Assembly: GCA_045542115.1 (NCBI GenBank)
Contig: JAZQKK010000036.1
Location: forward strand, 1 to 63,230
Direction of reading: 5' to 3'
Source: RGIG995 sp045542115
GTDB taxonomy: Bacteria; Bacillota; Clostridia; Oscillospirales; UBA644
DNA length: 63,230 nucleotides
The notes beneath the pieces were generated by a model. That model made no database searches. It saw nothing but the letters and a program-made list of their open reading frames with translations, and was not told the origin of the DNA. Below are positions 33,627 through 43,262 of the stretch, one piece after another (positions within the stretch are counted from its first letter, which is position 1; every line of letters starts with the position of its first letter). A program made the position numbers and the translations under genes.

Positions 33627-35597
33627 TTACAGGATTCCCAACATCTCCTTCAATTTCGCTTCGTCTATCACGGGAATTCCCAAAGTCTGAGCCTTCGTGA
33701 GTTTGGAACCGGCTTCTTCGCCGGCCACCACGTAGCTGGTCTTTTTGGATACGGAGCCGGCAACCTTGCCCCCTTCCTGTTCAATCAATGCCGCCGCCTC
33801 GTCCCGTTTATAGGTGGGAAGCGTTCCGGTGAGAACAAAGGTAAGTCCTTCAAATTTCGTTCCGCCGGCTTCGGTGCTGTCTTCAAAGTTCAATCCGGCC
33901 TGACGTAAATGTTCGATATATTCCAAATTTTTCGGATTGCTGAAATATTCCCGGATATAACGGGCAGTCACAGGTCCAACGTCTTCGGTTTGGCAAAGCT
34001 CATCTTCCGTAGCCTTGGAAAGATTATCCAAGGTCCTGAACTTCTTTGCCAGAATTTTTCCGGCCTTTTGTCCCACTTGCCGGATTCCCAGGGCATAAAT
34101 CAGTCGGTCAAGCCCTCGGTTGCGGCTTTCTTCCACCGACCGAAGCAGATTTTCTGCGGATTTTTCTCCGAATCGGTCGATTTTTGCAATTTCGTCTTTG
34201 TTTAACCGATACAGATCTGCCGCAGACGTAATCAATCCTTTTTCAATGAATACTTCCACAATGCTTGTTCCCATTCCGTCGATGTCCATTGCATCCCGGG
34301 AAACGAAATGAATGATATTTTGAGTCAATTGAGCCGGACATTCACTGTTGTCGCACCGGGTAACCGGACCTTCGCAGACCAAACTGCTCCCGCATACGGG
34401 ACAGTGGGCGGGCATTTCAAAGGCTACCGTATTTTCCGGGCGTTTTTCGGGAACCGAACGCACGATTTCCGGGATGATGTCCCCGGCTTTATGCACGATA
34501 ACCGTATCACCGATGCGGATATCCTTTTCCGCAATCATTTCCTTGTTATGGAGGGTTGCCTTTTCCACCGTAGAGCCGGCCAGAAAAACAGGGTCAAAAA
34601 CTGCCAAAGGCGTAAGGACTCCCGTGCGGCCTACGTTGATGCGAATCTCCCGCAAAACCGTTTCTTTTTCTTCCGGGGGATATTTAAATGCGATGGCCCA
34701 CTTGGGGAATTTTGAAGTAGACCCGATTTCCCTCCGCATTCCAAGGTCGTCCACTTTAATGACTGCTCCGTCAATGTCAAAGGGCAGGGAAGACCGTTCT
34801 TCCCCCAACGCCAGAACTTCCGCCCAGGCCTCGTCGATGGTATCGAAAACTTTATGCCGGGGACTGACGGGAAACCCGTATTCTTTCAATGCCACCAACG
34901 TTTCTTTATGAGATGAGAATTCCCGGCCTTCGCACAATTGAAGATTAAATATAAAAATGCTCAGATTTCGAGTTGCCGTTACCTTGCTGTCCAACTGCCG
35001 TAAAGAACCGGCCGCCGCATTTCGAGGATTGGCAAACAGCGACTCTCCGTTTTCTTCCCGGCGGAGATTTAATTCCGCAAAAGCCTTTTTTTGCATATAC
35101 ACTTCTCCGCGGACGATAAGCCGATGGGGTGCGTTTTGAATGGAAAGGGGCAGGGCTTTGACGGTTTTCAGATTTTCGGTAATGTCTTCTCCCGTAAGAC
35201 CGTCTCCACGGGTAGCTCCTCTTAAAAACTGACCGTCGATATATTCCGCTTCCACGGATAGGCCGTCGATTTTTAATTCTACCACGAATTTTGCTTGGGG
35301 ATAGGCATCTTTGATGCGTTTTCCAAATTCTCGAATTTCTTCTTTACTGAAAGCGTCTTGCAGGCTTTCCATCGGAACTTCGTGGCGGACCTCCTGAAAT
35401 TCTTTCAGCACCGCACCGCCAACCCGGACGGTGGGGGAATCGGGACGGCGAAATTGGGGAAACTGTTCTTCCAGGTCTTTCAGTTCCCGTAACAGCATAT
35501 CGTATTCATAGTCACTCACCACCGGGGCGTCTTCCACGTAATACTTCGTCGAATAGTAATTCAATCGCTCCGTCAGTTCGTTGATTTTCTGTTGCAT
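33627..35597 (-). CDS. ligA: NAD-dependent DNA ligase
   Basis: Full-length at 656 residues. Domain order: NAD-capture domain Ia, adenylation domain with active-site Lys109 (VELKIDGLS), OB fold, Cys4 zinc finger (CPVCGSS...CDNSECPAQ), helix-hairpin-helix repeats and a C-terminal BRCT domain (FVLTGTLPTYKRDEA). It seals nicks in replication and repair. The ATG at 35597 has GGGAGG upstream. A TATAAT at 35636-35641 on the minus strand lacks a good -35 box. Confidence 0.97.
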   Translation of the reverse strand: MQQKINELTERLNYYSTKYYVEDAPVVSDYEYDMLLRELKDLEEQFPQFRRPDSPTVRVGGAVLKEFQEVRHEVPMESLQDAFSKEEIREFGKRIKDAYPQAKFVVELKIDGLSVEAEYIDGQFLRGATRGDGLTGEDITENLKTVKALPLSIQNAPHRLIVRGEVYMQKKAFAELNLRREENGESLFANPRNAAAGSLRQLDSKVTATRNLSIFIFNLQLCEGREFSSHKETLVALKEYGFPVSPRHKVFDTIDEAWAEVLALGEERSSLPFDIDGAVIKVDDLGMRREIGSTSKFPKWAIAFKYPPEEKETVLREIRINVGRTGVLTPLAVFDPVFLAGSTVEKATLHNKEMIAEKDIRIGDTVIVHKAGDIIPEIVRSVPEKRPENTVAFEMPAHCPVCGSSLVCEGPVTRCDNSECPAQLTQNIIHFVSRDAMDIDGMGTSIVEVFIEKGLITSAADLYRLNKDEIAKIDRFGEKSAENLLRSVEESRNRGLDRLIYALGIRQVGQKAGKILAKKFRTLDNLSKATEDELCQTEDVGPVTARYIREYFSNPKNLEYIEHLRQAGLNFEDSTEAGGTKFEGLTFVLTGTLPTYKRDEAAALIEQEGGKVAGSVSKKTSYVVAGEEAGSKLTKAQTLGIPVIDEAKLKEMLGIL

Positions 35598-35703
35598 TTT
35601 CTTCGTCCTCCCGGAAAATCCGTCTTGTTTTTACTATTATAACCTAATCTTGTGTTTTTTGTGTGAAAATTCGGAAATATTTTGTAAATTTTCTTCATAA
35701 CTC

Positions 35704-35732
35704 TTGCAAAACTGGAAAAAATATGCTATACT
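35704..35732 (+). promoter_or_regulatory. SigA promoter of pckG
   Basis: TTGCAA (35704-35709), 17-base spacer, TATACT (35727-35732). Confidence 0.8.
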
Positions 35733-35805
35733 GCATTGGAATATTGTAAAAATACGTTCTTTTGCCGACCGAAGGTCTGCGAAGAGAAAGAGAAAGGTGA
35801 CAATT

Positions 35806-37578
35806 ATGACCAACAACAAAGCGGTCCTTCAATGGATCGACGAAGTCAAGGCCCTGGTCAACCCCGACAATGTTGTCTGGATTGACGGCAGTGAGGAACA
35901 GACCGAAGCTCTCCGTGCCGAAGCTTGCTCTACCGGCGAATTGGTGAAGCTCGATCAGGAAAAACTGCCCAACTGCTATCTGCACCGCACCGCCATCAAC
36001 GACGTTGCCCGTGTGGAAAACCGTACCTTCATCTGCACCTCCAAGAAGGAAGATGCCGGTGCGACCAATAACTGGTGTGACCCTCAGGAAATGTACGCCA
36101 AACTGAACGCTCTTTATAAGGATTCTTATAAGGGCAGAACGATGTACGTTATCCCTTATTCTATGTCCGTTGTCGGTTCTCCCTTTGCGAAAATCGGTAT
36201 TGAACTGACCGACTCCATTTACGTCGTTCTGAATATGCTCATTATGACCCGTGCCGGTAAGGAAGTTATCGATGCTCTCGGTGATTCTCCCGACTTTATC
36301 AAAGGTCTGCACGCTCGTAAAGATATCGATGAAGAAAACCGTTATATCGTCCACTTCCCCGAAGACAATACCATTATGTCCGTAAACTCCGGTTACGGCG
36401 GAAACGTTCTTCTGGGTAAGAAGTGCTTCGCTTTGCGTATCGCTTCTTATTTGGCTCATAACGAAGGCTGGCTTGCAGAGCATATGCTGATTCTGGGTAT
36501 CGAAAATCCCCAGGGTGAGATCCGTTATATTTCTGCCGCATTCCCCTCTGCTTGCGGTAAGACCAATCTGGCAATGCTCATTCCTCCCGCTCTGTACCGT
36601 GAAAAGGGATACAAAGTTTGGTGTGTGGGTGATGACATCGCTTGGCTCCGCATCGGTCCTGACGGTCGTTTGTGGGCTGTCAACCCCGAAAACGGATTCT
36701 TCGGCGTTGCTCCCGGTACCAACTTGAAGTCCAATCCCAACGCTCTGTACACCACCCAGCGTGATACCATCTTCACCAACGTTCTTCATAACCTGGACAC
36801 CAATACCGTTTGGTGGGAAGGTCTGGATAAGAATCCTCCGAAGAATGCCATTGATTGGAAGGGCAATCCTTGGAGTTGCGATACCGCTACCGAAAAGGGT
36901 GCGCATCCCAACTCTCGCTTCACCGCTCTTGCGGAAAACTGCCCCTGTGTTTCCAAAGAATTTAACAATCCCGCCGGTGTTCCCATTGATGCTATCGTCT
37001 TTGGTGGCCGTCGTGCGAAGACTGCTCCCCTGGTTTACCAATCCTTTGATTGGAACCACGGTGTATTCGTAGGTTCTGCTATGGCTTCCGAAACCACCGC
37101 CGCCGCTGCCGGTGCCGTTGGTGTAGTTCGCCGCGATCCTATGGCAATGTTGCCCTTCTGCGGCTACAATATGGGCGATTACTTTGCTCACTGGCTGAAT
37201 ATGGGCACTAAGATTCCCAAGGCTCCTAAGATTTTCAACGTCAACTGGTTCCGTACCGATGACGAAGGTCACTTCATCTGGCCCGGATTCGGCGACAATA
37301 TGCGGGTTCTTATGTGGATTCTCGCTCGTTGCGACGGTGCTGTGGATGCCGTGGAAACTCCCATCGGTTATATGCCTAAGCCCGAAGATATCAACATCGA
37401 AGGTTTGGATATCGACCTGGATACCGTTAAGGGTCTTTTGTCTGTGGATAACGACCTGTGGCTGGAAGATGCCAAGGGTCTGCGTGAATTCTACAACAAG
37501 ATCGATGCGGTCGGAAACCGTATGCCCAAAGAACTTTGGAATCAGCTGGATGCTTTCGAAGCCCGTCTGTCCAAGTAA
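35806..37578 (+). CDS. pckG: Phosphoenolpyruvate carboxykinase (GTP)
   Basis: A 590-residue GTP-dependent PEPCK that interconverts oxaloacetate and PEP, linking the C4 and C3 pools. The kinase-like P-loop is AFPSACGKTNLAM with its reactive cysteine, and the metal/substrate regions WCVGDDIAW and GGRRAKTAPLV are intact. ATG 35806 follows GAAAGGTGAC. Codon choice is noticeably more biased than in neighbours (many CTG, GGT, CGT, AAC), which suggests high expression. Most anaerobic Firmicutes use the unrelated ATP form, so the GTP form is a useful taxonomic hint. It is monocistronic. Confidence 0.96.
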   Translation: MTNNKAVLQWIDEVKALVNPDNVVWIDGSEEQTEALRAEACSTGELVKLDQEKLPNCYLHRTAINDVARVENRTFICTSKKEDAGATNNWCDPQEMYAKLNALYKDSYKGRTMYVIPYSMSVVGSPFAKIGIELTDSIYVVLNMLIMTRAGKEVIDALGDSPDFIKGLHARKDIDEENRYIVHFPEDNTIMSVNSGYGGNVLLGKKCFALRIASYLAHNEGWLAEHMLILGIENPQGEIRYISAAFPSACGKTNLAMLIPPALYREKGYKVWCVGDDIAWLRIGPDGRLWAVNPENGFFGVAPGTNLKSNPNALYTTQRDTIFTNVLHNLDTNTVWWEGLDKNPPKNAIDWKGNPWSCDTATEKGAHPNSRFTALAENCPCVSKEFNNPAGVPIDAIVFGGRRAKTAPLVYQSFDWNHGVFVGSAMASETTAAAAGAVGVVRRDPMAMLPFCGYNMGDYFAHWLNMGTKIPKAPKIFNVNWFRTDDEGHFIWPGFGDNMRVLMWILARCDGAVDAVETPIGYMPKPEDINIEGLDIDLDTVKGLLSVDNDLWLEDAKGLREFYNKIDAVGNRMPKELWNQLDAFEARLSK

Positions 37579-37592
37579 TTAACTGCAACAAT

Positions 37593-37625
37593 AAAAACCG
37601 TCTCTCCGTGAGGGACGGTTTTTTA
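37593..37625 (+). terminator. Terminator of pckG
   Basis: Stem AAAAACCGTC/GACGGTTTTT (37593-37602, 37614-37623) with T run; it directly abuts the next -35 box. Confidence 0.88.
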
Positions 37626-37654
37626 TTGACTTTTCGGAGAAACTATGGTATAAT
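37626..37654 (+). promoter_or_regulatory. SigA promoter of the DUF2461 gene
   Basis: TTGACT (37626-37631), 17-base spacer, TATAAT (37649-37654). Confidence 0.85.
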
Positions 37655-37681
37655 ATTGGAAAATAAAAAGGAGAAACGACG

Positions 37682-38377
37682 ATGTTTGAAGGGATTCCTG
37701 CCGAAATGCAAGCCTTTATGGTGGAGTTGCGAAACCGTGACAGTAAGGCTTGGTACGATGCTCATAAGCCGGAATATAAACGGTTGGTGAAAGACCCCTT
37801 TGGGGAGTTGACGTTGGAATTAGGGGAGACCGCCCGCAAGGTGGATGACCGCATTATCATCGAACCCCGCCGTTGCATTTCCCGTGCCAGAAGAGATACC
37901 CGGTTTACTCACGATAAAACGCTGTACCGAAACAACGTCTGGCTTTCCTTTAAACCCGCCCTGGACCGCTGGGATATCCCCGCCTATTTCTTTGAGGTTT
38001 TGCCCGATTCTTTCCAATATGGTCTGGCCTTTTTGGATATGTCTCCCGCCTATCTTCGCAAATTTCGGGATTACATTTCCGATTGTCCAAACGATTTCAA
38101 AAAAGCCGTTCAAAAGGCCGCAGAAGGGGGATTGTACGTCTCCGGAGAATGTTATAAGAAGCCCAAAGACGGTGCCCCCAAAGGATTAGAAGAATGGTTT
38201 ACCTATAAGAATTTCTATTTGGTGGCAAAGCGATACGATACGGAAATTTTGCAGACCCGGGATTTTATTCCCGATGTTAAAAAAGCCTTTGAATCTTCCG
38301 CTCATTTTTACGAAATTTTAATGGAAGTTGCAGATTCAAAACCCGGGGAGTATTCTTACGAAAGTTATTCCTTTTAA
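37682..38377 (+). CDS. DUF2461 protein (TIGR02453 family)
   Basis: A 231-residue soluble protein. Family features are the start LRNRDSKAWYDAHKPEYKRL, the RDTRFTHDKTLYRNN motif and the YFFEVLPDS strand. The function of the family is not established. AAAGGAG precedes the ATG. Its stop overlaps the convergent spoIIR stop by four bases, leaving no room for a terminator, so the two transcripts must run into each other. Confidence 0.88.
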   Translation: MFEGIPAEMQAFMVELRNRDSKAWYDAHKPEYKRLVKDPFGELTLELGETARKVDDRIIIEPRRCISRARRDTRFTHDKTLYRNNVWLSFKPALDRWDIPAYFFEVLPDSFQYGLAFLDMSPAYLRKFRDYISDCPNDFKKAVQKAAEGGLYVSGECYKKPKDGAPKGLEEWFTYKNFYLVAKRYDTEILQTRDFIPDVKKAFESSAHFYEILMEVADSKPGEYSYESYSF

Positions 38378-38964
38378 TCAAAAAGGGTTTTGATTTTCTC
38401 CCAAAGCCAAAACTTTACCGTAACGTTTTTGGCAGGTGTTTTTGCCAACTGAAAACAGGACGGCATTTTTTCTTCGTCGGTTTCCACTTCTGCCGCTCCC
38501 ATATAGCAGGCGGCGGGGAAGACTACACACCACCAGTTTTTACCTTCTCCCGGGCCGATGGTTACTACCAAAGAATCGTATTCCCCTTCCGGCAGAAAGA
38601 ATCCGTCGTACTCCCGGTATTCAAAGGTTTCCCGTTGAAGGGATACGGAAACGGAATGGTTTTTTCCTTCGGTCAGAACGGCATTTTTTCCAGCCTGTTC
38701 CAGCAAAGGAAGATTTTCTTCTAAGATATTTTTTGCTTTTTCTTTTTCTTCACAGTCTTTCAAAATATCTGTGGTTTGTTGCAGAATTTCATCCCGAACT
38801 TTCAACTTTAACGCTTGTTCTTCTTCACTGTTGTCTGCGGCCCGTACGTGAAGTCGAATAACCGTTTCCATTGCCTGTTTTTCTTCTTTTTTTTGGAAAA
38901 ATCCGGGGAGAAGGATTCCCCCGATAAGAACTAACGCCGCCACCGGAATCAAGTATTTCTTCAT
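38374..38964 (-). CDS. spoIIR: Stage II sporulation protein R
   Basis: A 196-residue signalling protein. In Bacillus, SpoIIR is made in the forespore and secreted to trigger SpoIIGA processing of pro-SigE in the mother cell. An N-terminal hydrophobic segment (about residues 4-20) is followed by family motifs VIRLHVRAADNSEEEQALKL, the YDGFFLPEGEYDSL segment and GEGKNWWCVVFP. The start at 38964 follows AAAGGCGGT; an upstream ATG at 39024 would add residues ahead of the signal segment. A SigF-type promoter is expected but I could not identify one convincingly. This is the main evidence that the organism forms spores. Confidence 0.93.
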   Translation of the reverse strand: MKKYLIPVAALVLIGGILLPGFFQKKEEKQAMETVIRLHVRAADNSEEEQALKLKVRDEILQQTTDILKDCEEKEKAKNILEENLPLLEQAGKNAVLTEGKNHSVSVSLQRETFEYREYDGFFLPEGEYDSLVVTIGPGEGKNWWCVVFPAACYMGAAEVETDEEKMPSCFQLAKTPAKNVTVKFWLWEKIKTLFD

Positions 38965-39056
38965 TGAAATTACCGCCTTTGTTTGATATGTATCCGGTGG
39001 GATTGTTCTCAGTATCACCCACAAAATTTGATTTTAATCACGCGAAAGGATTTATA

Positions 39057-39770
39057 ATGAGGTTAAAAGCGGTTTTTTTTGATTTAGACGGAACTCTGCT
39101 CCCGATGGAACAAGAAACATTTATACAAGGGTATTTTGGTCGGCTGTGCAAAAAAATGGCCCCCTACGGCTATCATCCCGATGCACTGGTCAAGGGAATT
39201 TGGGGTGGCACGGAAGCGATGATAAAAAACGACGGGACCTGCACCAATGAAGAGCGGTTTTGGAAGGTTTTTCCGGCTTTGTGTGGCGAAGATGTTTTGA
39301 ATCACGTCAAAACCCTCGACGAATACTACGCCAATGAGTTTCAGCAAGTACAAACCGACTGTGGTTTTAATCCAAACGCCGCTAAGGCAATTGCATTGGT
39401 GAAGGAGTTGGGGTTGACGCCCGTTCTTGCAACAAATCCGATTTTTCCTTCGGTAGCTACTGAAAGTCGAGTGCGTTGGGCAGGTCTTGACATCAATGAT
39501 TTTGCGTATTATACCGTTTACGAAAATTCTTCTTACTGCAAGCCCAATCCCAAGTATTATCAGGAAATCCTCGACCATCTTCATCTTTTCCCCGAAGAAG
39601 TTTTGATGGTGGGTAATGACGTCGGGGAAGATATGATTGCAGAACGGTTGGGAATGAAGACCTTTCTGCTTACGGACAACCTGATCAATAAGGCCGGGGA
39701 AGATATCAATCAATGGACTCACGGCGGATTTGAAGAATTGTTCTGTTACTTAAAGAAAATTGCACAATAA
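39057..39770 (+). CDS. HAD superfamily hydrolase
   Basis: A 237-residue haloacid dehalogenase-type phosphatase. Motif I is FFDLDGTLLP (nucleophile Asp), motif II ATNP, motif III the Lys in YCKPNPKYY, motif IV MVGNDVGEDM. The cap is a helical insertion between motifs I and II. The substrate cannot be read. ATG 39057 follows AAAGGA; the in-frame ATG at 38964 runs through the divergent spoIIR start region. Confidence 0.9.
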   Translation: MRLKAVFFDLDGTLLPMEQETFIQGYFGRLCKKMAPYGYHPDALVKGIWGGTEAMIKNDGTCTNEERFWKVFPALCGEDVLNHVKTLDEYYANEFQQVQTDCGFNPNAAKAIALVKELGLTPVLATNPIFPSVATESRVRWAGLDINDFAYYTVYENSSYCKPNPKYYQEILDHLHLFPEEVLMVGNDVGEDMIAERLGMKTFLLTDNLINKAGEDINQWTHGGFEELFCYLKKIAQ

Positions 39771-39773
39771 TAA

Positions 39774-39808
39774 ATAATCGCAGAAGACGAATCTTCTGCG
39801 ATTTTTTA
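39774..39808. terminator. Bidirectional terminator between HAD and GtrA genes
   Basis: Perfect 12-bp stem AATCGCAGAAGA/TCTTCTGCGATT (39776-39787, 39792-39803), loop CGAA, T run after it on the plus strand. Confidence 0.88.
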
Positions 39809-40219
39809 TTTGTGAAAAACAAGTTTTTTACTCAAAATATAATTCATTATAATGACGACGATGCTGACGATGATTTTTGCCAAAAATCCTTCGATTCCGA
39901 ACAAGTCGTAATTGATTCCCAGATAAAACAGGAGCGTGGGTAAGAATACTTCCACCAACCCGGAGAGAATTCTTGCTCCCAAGAATTTGGAGGCCTCTTT
40001 TAGTGTGGTTTTCCAATCCCAACTCCGACTGTTGAATACGAACATTTTGTTGGTGACAAAGGCAAATATCACGGCTCCAACCCACGCAACGGCGTTACTT
40101 GCGGTGATTCCGATAAAATCCACCAATACGGCGTATAAGACCACGTTGATTACCGACGTGCCGGCTCCGTATAAAAAATACGAAATTACTTCGCGGTGTT
40201 TTTTGTAAAATTCCTTCAT
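39806..40219 (-). CDS. GtrA family membrane protein
   Basis: A 137-residue protein with four membrane segments, the GtrA/DPMS-associated fold. The family start REVISYFLYGAGTSVINVVL and the TNKMFVFNS turn are present. GtrA-like proteins are thought to move lipid-linked sugars or anchor glycosyltransferases for surface polysaccharide. It lies 10 bases downstream of the acyltransferase gene, suggesting a joint role in surface glycan decoration. Confidence 0.88.
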   Translation of the reverse strand: MKEFYKKHREVISYFLYGAGTSVINVVLYAVLVDFIGITASNAVAWVGAVIFAFVTNKMFVFNSRSWDWKTTLKEASKFLGARILSGLVEVFLPTLLFYLGINYDLFGIEGFLAKIIVSIVVIIMNYILSKKLVFHK

Positions 40220-40229
40220 ATAAGAGCGT

Positions 40230-41312
40230 TCACTTCCGTTCTTTGATTCGCATTTCTGCACGTTGCAACAATTCTTTGAGTTTCAGCCCCCGGAACAGCA
40301 GATAACGTAAATAGTCTAAAAGAGACCCCACAAGGTAAATAATGAGTGTTACCGCTAAGGTTTTTATCAGCATCATACCCGCAGAATCTTGCGAAAACCC
40401 GGCAAATTTGCCTACGACGAACCGACTCCACAGTTGGGGGTGCATATGGATGATGTAGACACCAAAAGCGGTGGGGGCAAAGAAGCGAGTTAAAAACCGC
40501 CAGAAATTAGAGACTTTGATTTGAGAAAAGAGGAGTAACAAACATACTGCCGCAATTAAAATCGAGGGGGATTTATAGCGGATAAGCATATCCGGATAGG
40601 TAACTTGTTTTAGTGCCGGAAAATTCCAGGTTTCCAATGCAAATTTTGCACCCCAAGACCCAATGACGCACGCAACGTAAGTCAAAATCAAAATCCATTT
40701 TTTCGTATTCTGAAACCACCCAAACCGGCCGATACATCCGCCCAAAAGGTACAGGGCCGACAACCAAAAGACGCTATATCCGTCGTTTAGCTGAAAAATA
40801 TCCTGCATCGAAACCGTCGCAAGCACCGAAAGTCCCAAAATACTGCCGCATAAACCTTTCAAATGTCCCTCGGTCATTGTGTTGATGGCGTGATTCAGCA
40901 ATGGCATCAAAAAGAACAATGCAACGTAGCAGGTAAAATACCAAGCGTAATTGTTAATCACCGGGAAAAAGGCTCTCAGAAGTGTGATTCCGTCGATATT
41001 CCCCGGATTTATCAATGCAAAAATCAGATGAATTCCCACCGAACAAAGGACAACTTGAAGCCACAATAAGCCAATGTTTGCAAATTTTTGCGTGCTTTTA
41101 TGACCTACGTAGCCGGAAATCAGTGCATAACAATTTACTGCACAGTAGGCCGCCGTTTCCAACAGCCAAGCAATTTCATAGTTTAAGGACAGCTTTTCGG
41201 CACCGCCCAAAATGCCGCCTGCTCCCAATACGTGCAGCAAGACGACCATCAGCATCGAACAGATACGTAAAAGGTCGATGCCGTAATTCCGTTTATCGAC
41301 AAGAAGGCTCAT
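40230..41312 (-). CDS. Acyltransferase 3 family membrane protein
   Basis: A 360-residue integral membrane O-acyltransferase with about ten segments. The family start GIDLLRICSMLMVVLLHV has the conserved Arg and His expected for the active site. These enzymes acetylate surface sugars or lipids. ATG 41312 follows AAAGGG. It forms an operon with gtrA. Confidence 0.9.
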   Translation of the reverse strand: MSLLVDKRNYGIDLLRICSMLMVVLLHVLGAGGILGGAEKLSLNYEIAWLLETAAYCAVNCYALISGYVGHKSTQKFANIGLLWLQVVLCSVGIHLIFALINPGNIDGITLLRAFFPVINNYAWYFTCYVALFFLMPLLNHAINTMTEGHLKGLCGSILGLSVLATVSMQDIFQLNDGYSVFWLSALYLLGGCIGRFGWFQNTKKWILILTYVACVIGSWGAKFALETWNFPALKQVTYPDMLIRYKSPSILIAAVCLLLLFSQIKVSNFWRFLTRFFAPTAFGVYIIHMHPQLWSRFVVGKFAGFSQDSAGMMLIKTLAVTLIIYLVGSLLDYLRYLLFRGLKLKELLQRAEMRIKERK

Positions 41313-41358
41313 ACGCACGCCCTTTCATCTCGACTTAGAGTCTTTGAAGTAGCAATTT

Positions 41359-41387
41359 ATTATAACATAACTCAAAAAAAAAGTCAA
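41359..41387 (-). promoter_or_regulatory. SigA promoter of the acyltransferase-GtrA operon
   Basis: TTGACT (41382-41387), 17-base spacer, TATAAT (41359-41364). Confidence 0.85.
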
Positions 41388-41417
41388 GAATAGGATTCCT
41401 CTGTAACAGCACGTTTC

Positions 41418-41446
41418 TTGACAATAAAGGGAGAATATGTTATACT
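41418..41446 (+). promoter_or_regulatory. SigA promoter of the ICMT-like gene
   Basis: TTGACA (41418-41423), 17-base spacer, TATACT (41441-41446). Confidence 0.87.
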
Positions 41447-41482
41447 GGTTCAAAGATTACGTCTAAACAATAGGAGAATATA

Positions 41483-42148
41483 ATGAAACTTGCGCTGGTA
41501 GCACTTTTAAAATTTATGATAGGCATTTTTCTTGTCTTCATTTTGTTGTTTGTTCCGGCTGGGACTTTTTTATACCCTAATGCGTGGTTGTTTTTGGCTT
41601 TACTCTTTATTCCTATTCTGATACTCGGAACGGTTTTATTCTTCAAATCTCCGGAATTGCTGAAAAAACGACTGAATGGAAAAGAAAATCAAGGAACGCA
41701 AAAGAGTGTCGTCGCCGTATCCGGACTTTTGTTTTTCGCAGGATTTATCGTCGCCGGATTGGATTTCCGGTTCGGTTGGTCGGACGTTCCGCGGTGGACG
41801 GTAATTGTCGCTTCCATCGTTTTGCTTTTTTCCTACGTGTTATATGCAGAGGTAATGCGAGAAAACGTTTATCTCTCCCGAACCGTCGAAGTACAGGAAC
41901 ATCAGACGGTTGTGGATACCGGCCTGTACGGAATTGTCCGCCATCCGATGTATGCTGCTACCGTTTGGCTATTTCTCTCCATTCCAATCGTTCTTGGGTC
42001 TTGGTGGTCGTTTCTCTGTTTTCTCCCCTACGTTGTGGTAATCGTTCTTCGGATTAAAAATGAAGAAGAAGTATTGGAAGCAGGGTTGGAAGGTTATTCC
42101 GATTATAAAAAACGCGTAAAATATCGCCTGTTTCCCTTTCTCTGGTAA
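41483..42148 (+). CDS. Isoprenylcysteine carboxyl methyltransferase-like membrane protein
   Basis: A 221-residue protein with about five membrane segments and the C-terminal cofactor region of the ICMT/PEMT family: TGLYGIVRHPMYAATVW followed by RIKNEEEVLEAGLEGYSDYK. Bacteria lack prenylated proteins, so the substrate is unknown, probably a lipid or small molecule. It is monocistronic, with its own promoter and terminator. Confidence 0.87.
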   Translation: MKLALVALLKFMIGIFLVFILLFVPAGTFLYPNAWLFLALLFIPILILGTVLFFKSPELLKKRLNGKENQGTQKSVVAVSGLLFFAGFIVAGLDFRFGWSDVPRWTVIVASIVLLFSYVLYAEVMRENVYLSRTVEVQEHQTVVDTGLYGIVRHPMYAATVWLFLSIPIVLGSWWSFLCFLPYVVVIVLRIKNEEEVLEAGLEGYSDYKKRVKYRLFPFLW

Positions 42149-42150
42149 AA

Positions 42151-42187
42151 AGAGACCTTGTTCATTCGAACAAGGTCTCTTCTATTT
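42151..42187 (+). terminator. Terminator of the ICMT-like gene
   Basis: Perfect 13-bp stem (42151-42163 with 42168-42180, loop ATTC) followed by TCTATTT. Confidence 0.82.
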
Positions 42188-42192
42188 GCAGT

Positions 42193-43051
42193 TTATTGAA
42201 AAAGCCAATCACCGTCTCCCATATGAAAGCTTCGTATGACCTTCATTTCAGCCATCCATAGTCGGGTTTCGAAGGTATAAAAATGTCCTTGCCCCCTTGT
42301 CTCAGGTCCGCCCCTGCTGCCTACGTTATTTTCCCAAAGCCAATTTGGAGTGGGGTAGAGGCAATATTTCGGTGAAATGTCCTTATAAAAGTCATAGCTG
42401 ACCCCTTCTTGACCGTGATGAGCCATTTGCACGATATCACATTGAAGCTTTTCTACCGAGAAATACGTCCTGAAATCTTTTTCCGCATCTACGTCATAAT
42501 CTCCAAGAAACAGTACGCTTTGCTTTGGAAAATGCACCTTTAATATGATCCCAGTCGGATTGATACTGCGGTAATTTTGGTAGTGGATAGGCTCATTAAG
42601 AATTTCAATGCGAATCCCACCGCATAAATAAGAATCCTGGTAACGAGGAGTTACGATATTAAACTGTTTCTTTTCCAGAAGAGAAAAAAACATCTCCGTG
42701 TATTTTCTGTCTTCTTTGGTTAAGAGCCACTCTTGGGACGGAAAGTTAAAGCAAAGCTTTTCGATATCAACATCAAAAGTGTCCCGTTCCGCTAATTTTA
42801 GCCACGCACCATAATGGTTCTACGTGACAATGAGTGAAAAACCAATAATCTACTTTTTTCCCTCTTTTTTGCAGTTCACAGTATAAATTGTCCGCATCTT
42901 CATCGCAATACATACCACCGTCAATAACGATGGTTCCGCCCTCCGGACAATCGATGATATATGACATCATCTGCGTACGACTTCGGTTGGCGATTTGCAA
43001 AAGGCTTCCGCCCCCTAAATCCAGATGATACTGTAAAACATTCCCTGCCAT
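42193..43051 (-). pseudogene. Metallo-beta-lactamase-fold hydrolase, broken by a one-base frameshift
   Basis: Two reading frames that together make one MBL-fold protein of about 285 residues. The first (from ATG 43051, preceded by AGGAG) runs to WFFTHCHVE and then leaves frame; the second continues from GAWLKLAERDTF to the end at 42193. Removing one base in the minus-strand GAACC at 42816-42820 joins them and restores HCHVDHYG, the HxHxDH metal motif. The second half keeps FLGDYDVDAEKD and MAHHGQ. It may be a genuine recent inactivation or an assembly error. It looks like ComEC-type/competence-like standalone MBL proteins; no function is assigned. Confidence 0.8.
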
Positions 43052-43262
43052 AAGTACAAGACTCCTGAAATTGTATTTTAGGATTGGTGTGTAATTTCGT
43101 TGCGATAGGGGACGTTGTATGAAGGTTTTTTCCGAATTACAACACTCCCTTTCTACCATAATGTATTATATCATAAAGTGAAAAGACTTACAAGTACATA
43201 TGGTTTTTGTAATAAAAAGTTTGAACGTTATGACGTAAATAGCTTGCTATAGGTGTCGAAAT

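Noticed and set aside
35695..37272. 525-codon open frame antisense to pckG
   Set aside because: It mirrors the highly biased codon use of pckG, has no ribosome binding site and no recognisable product.
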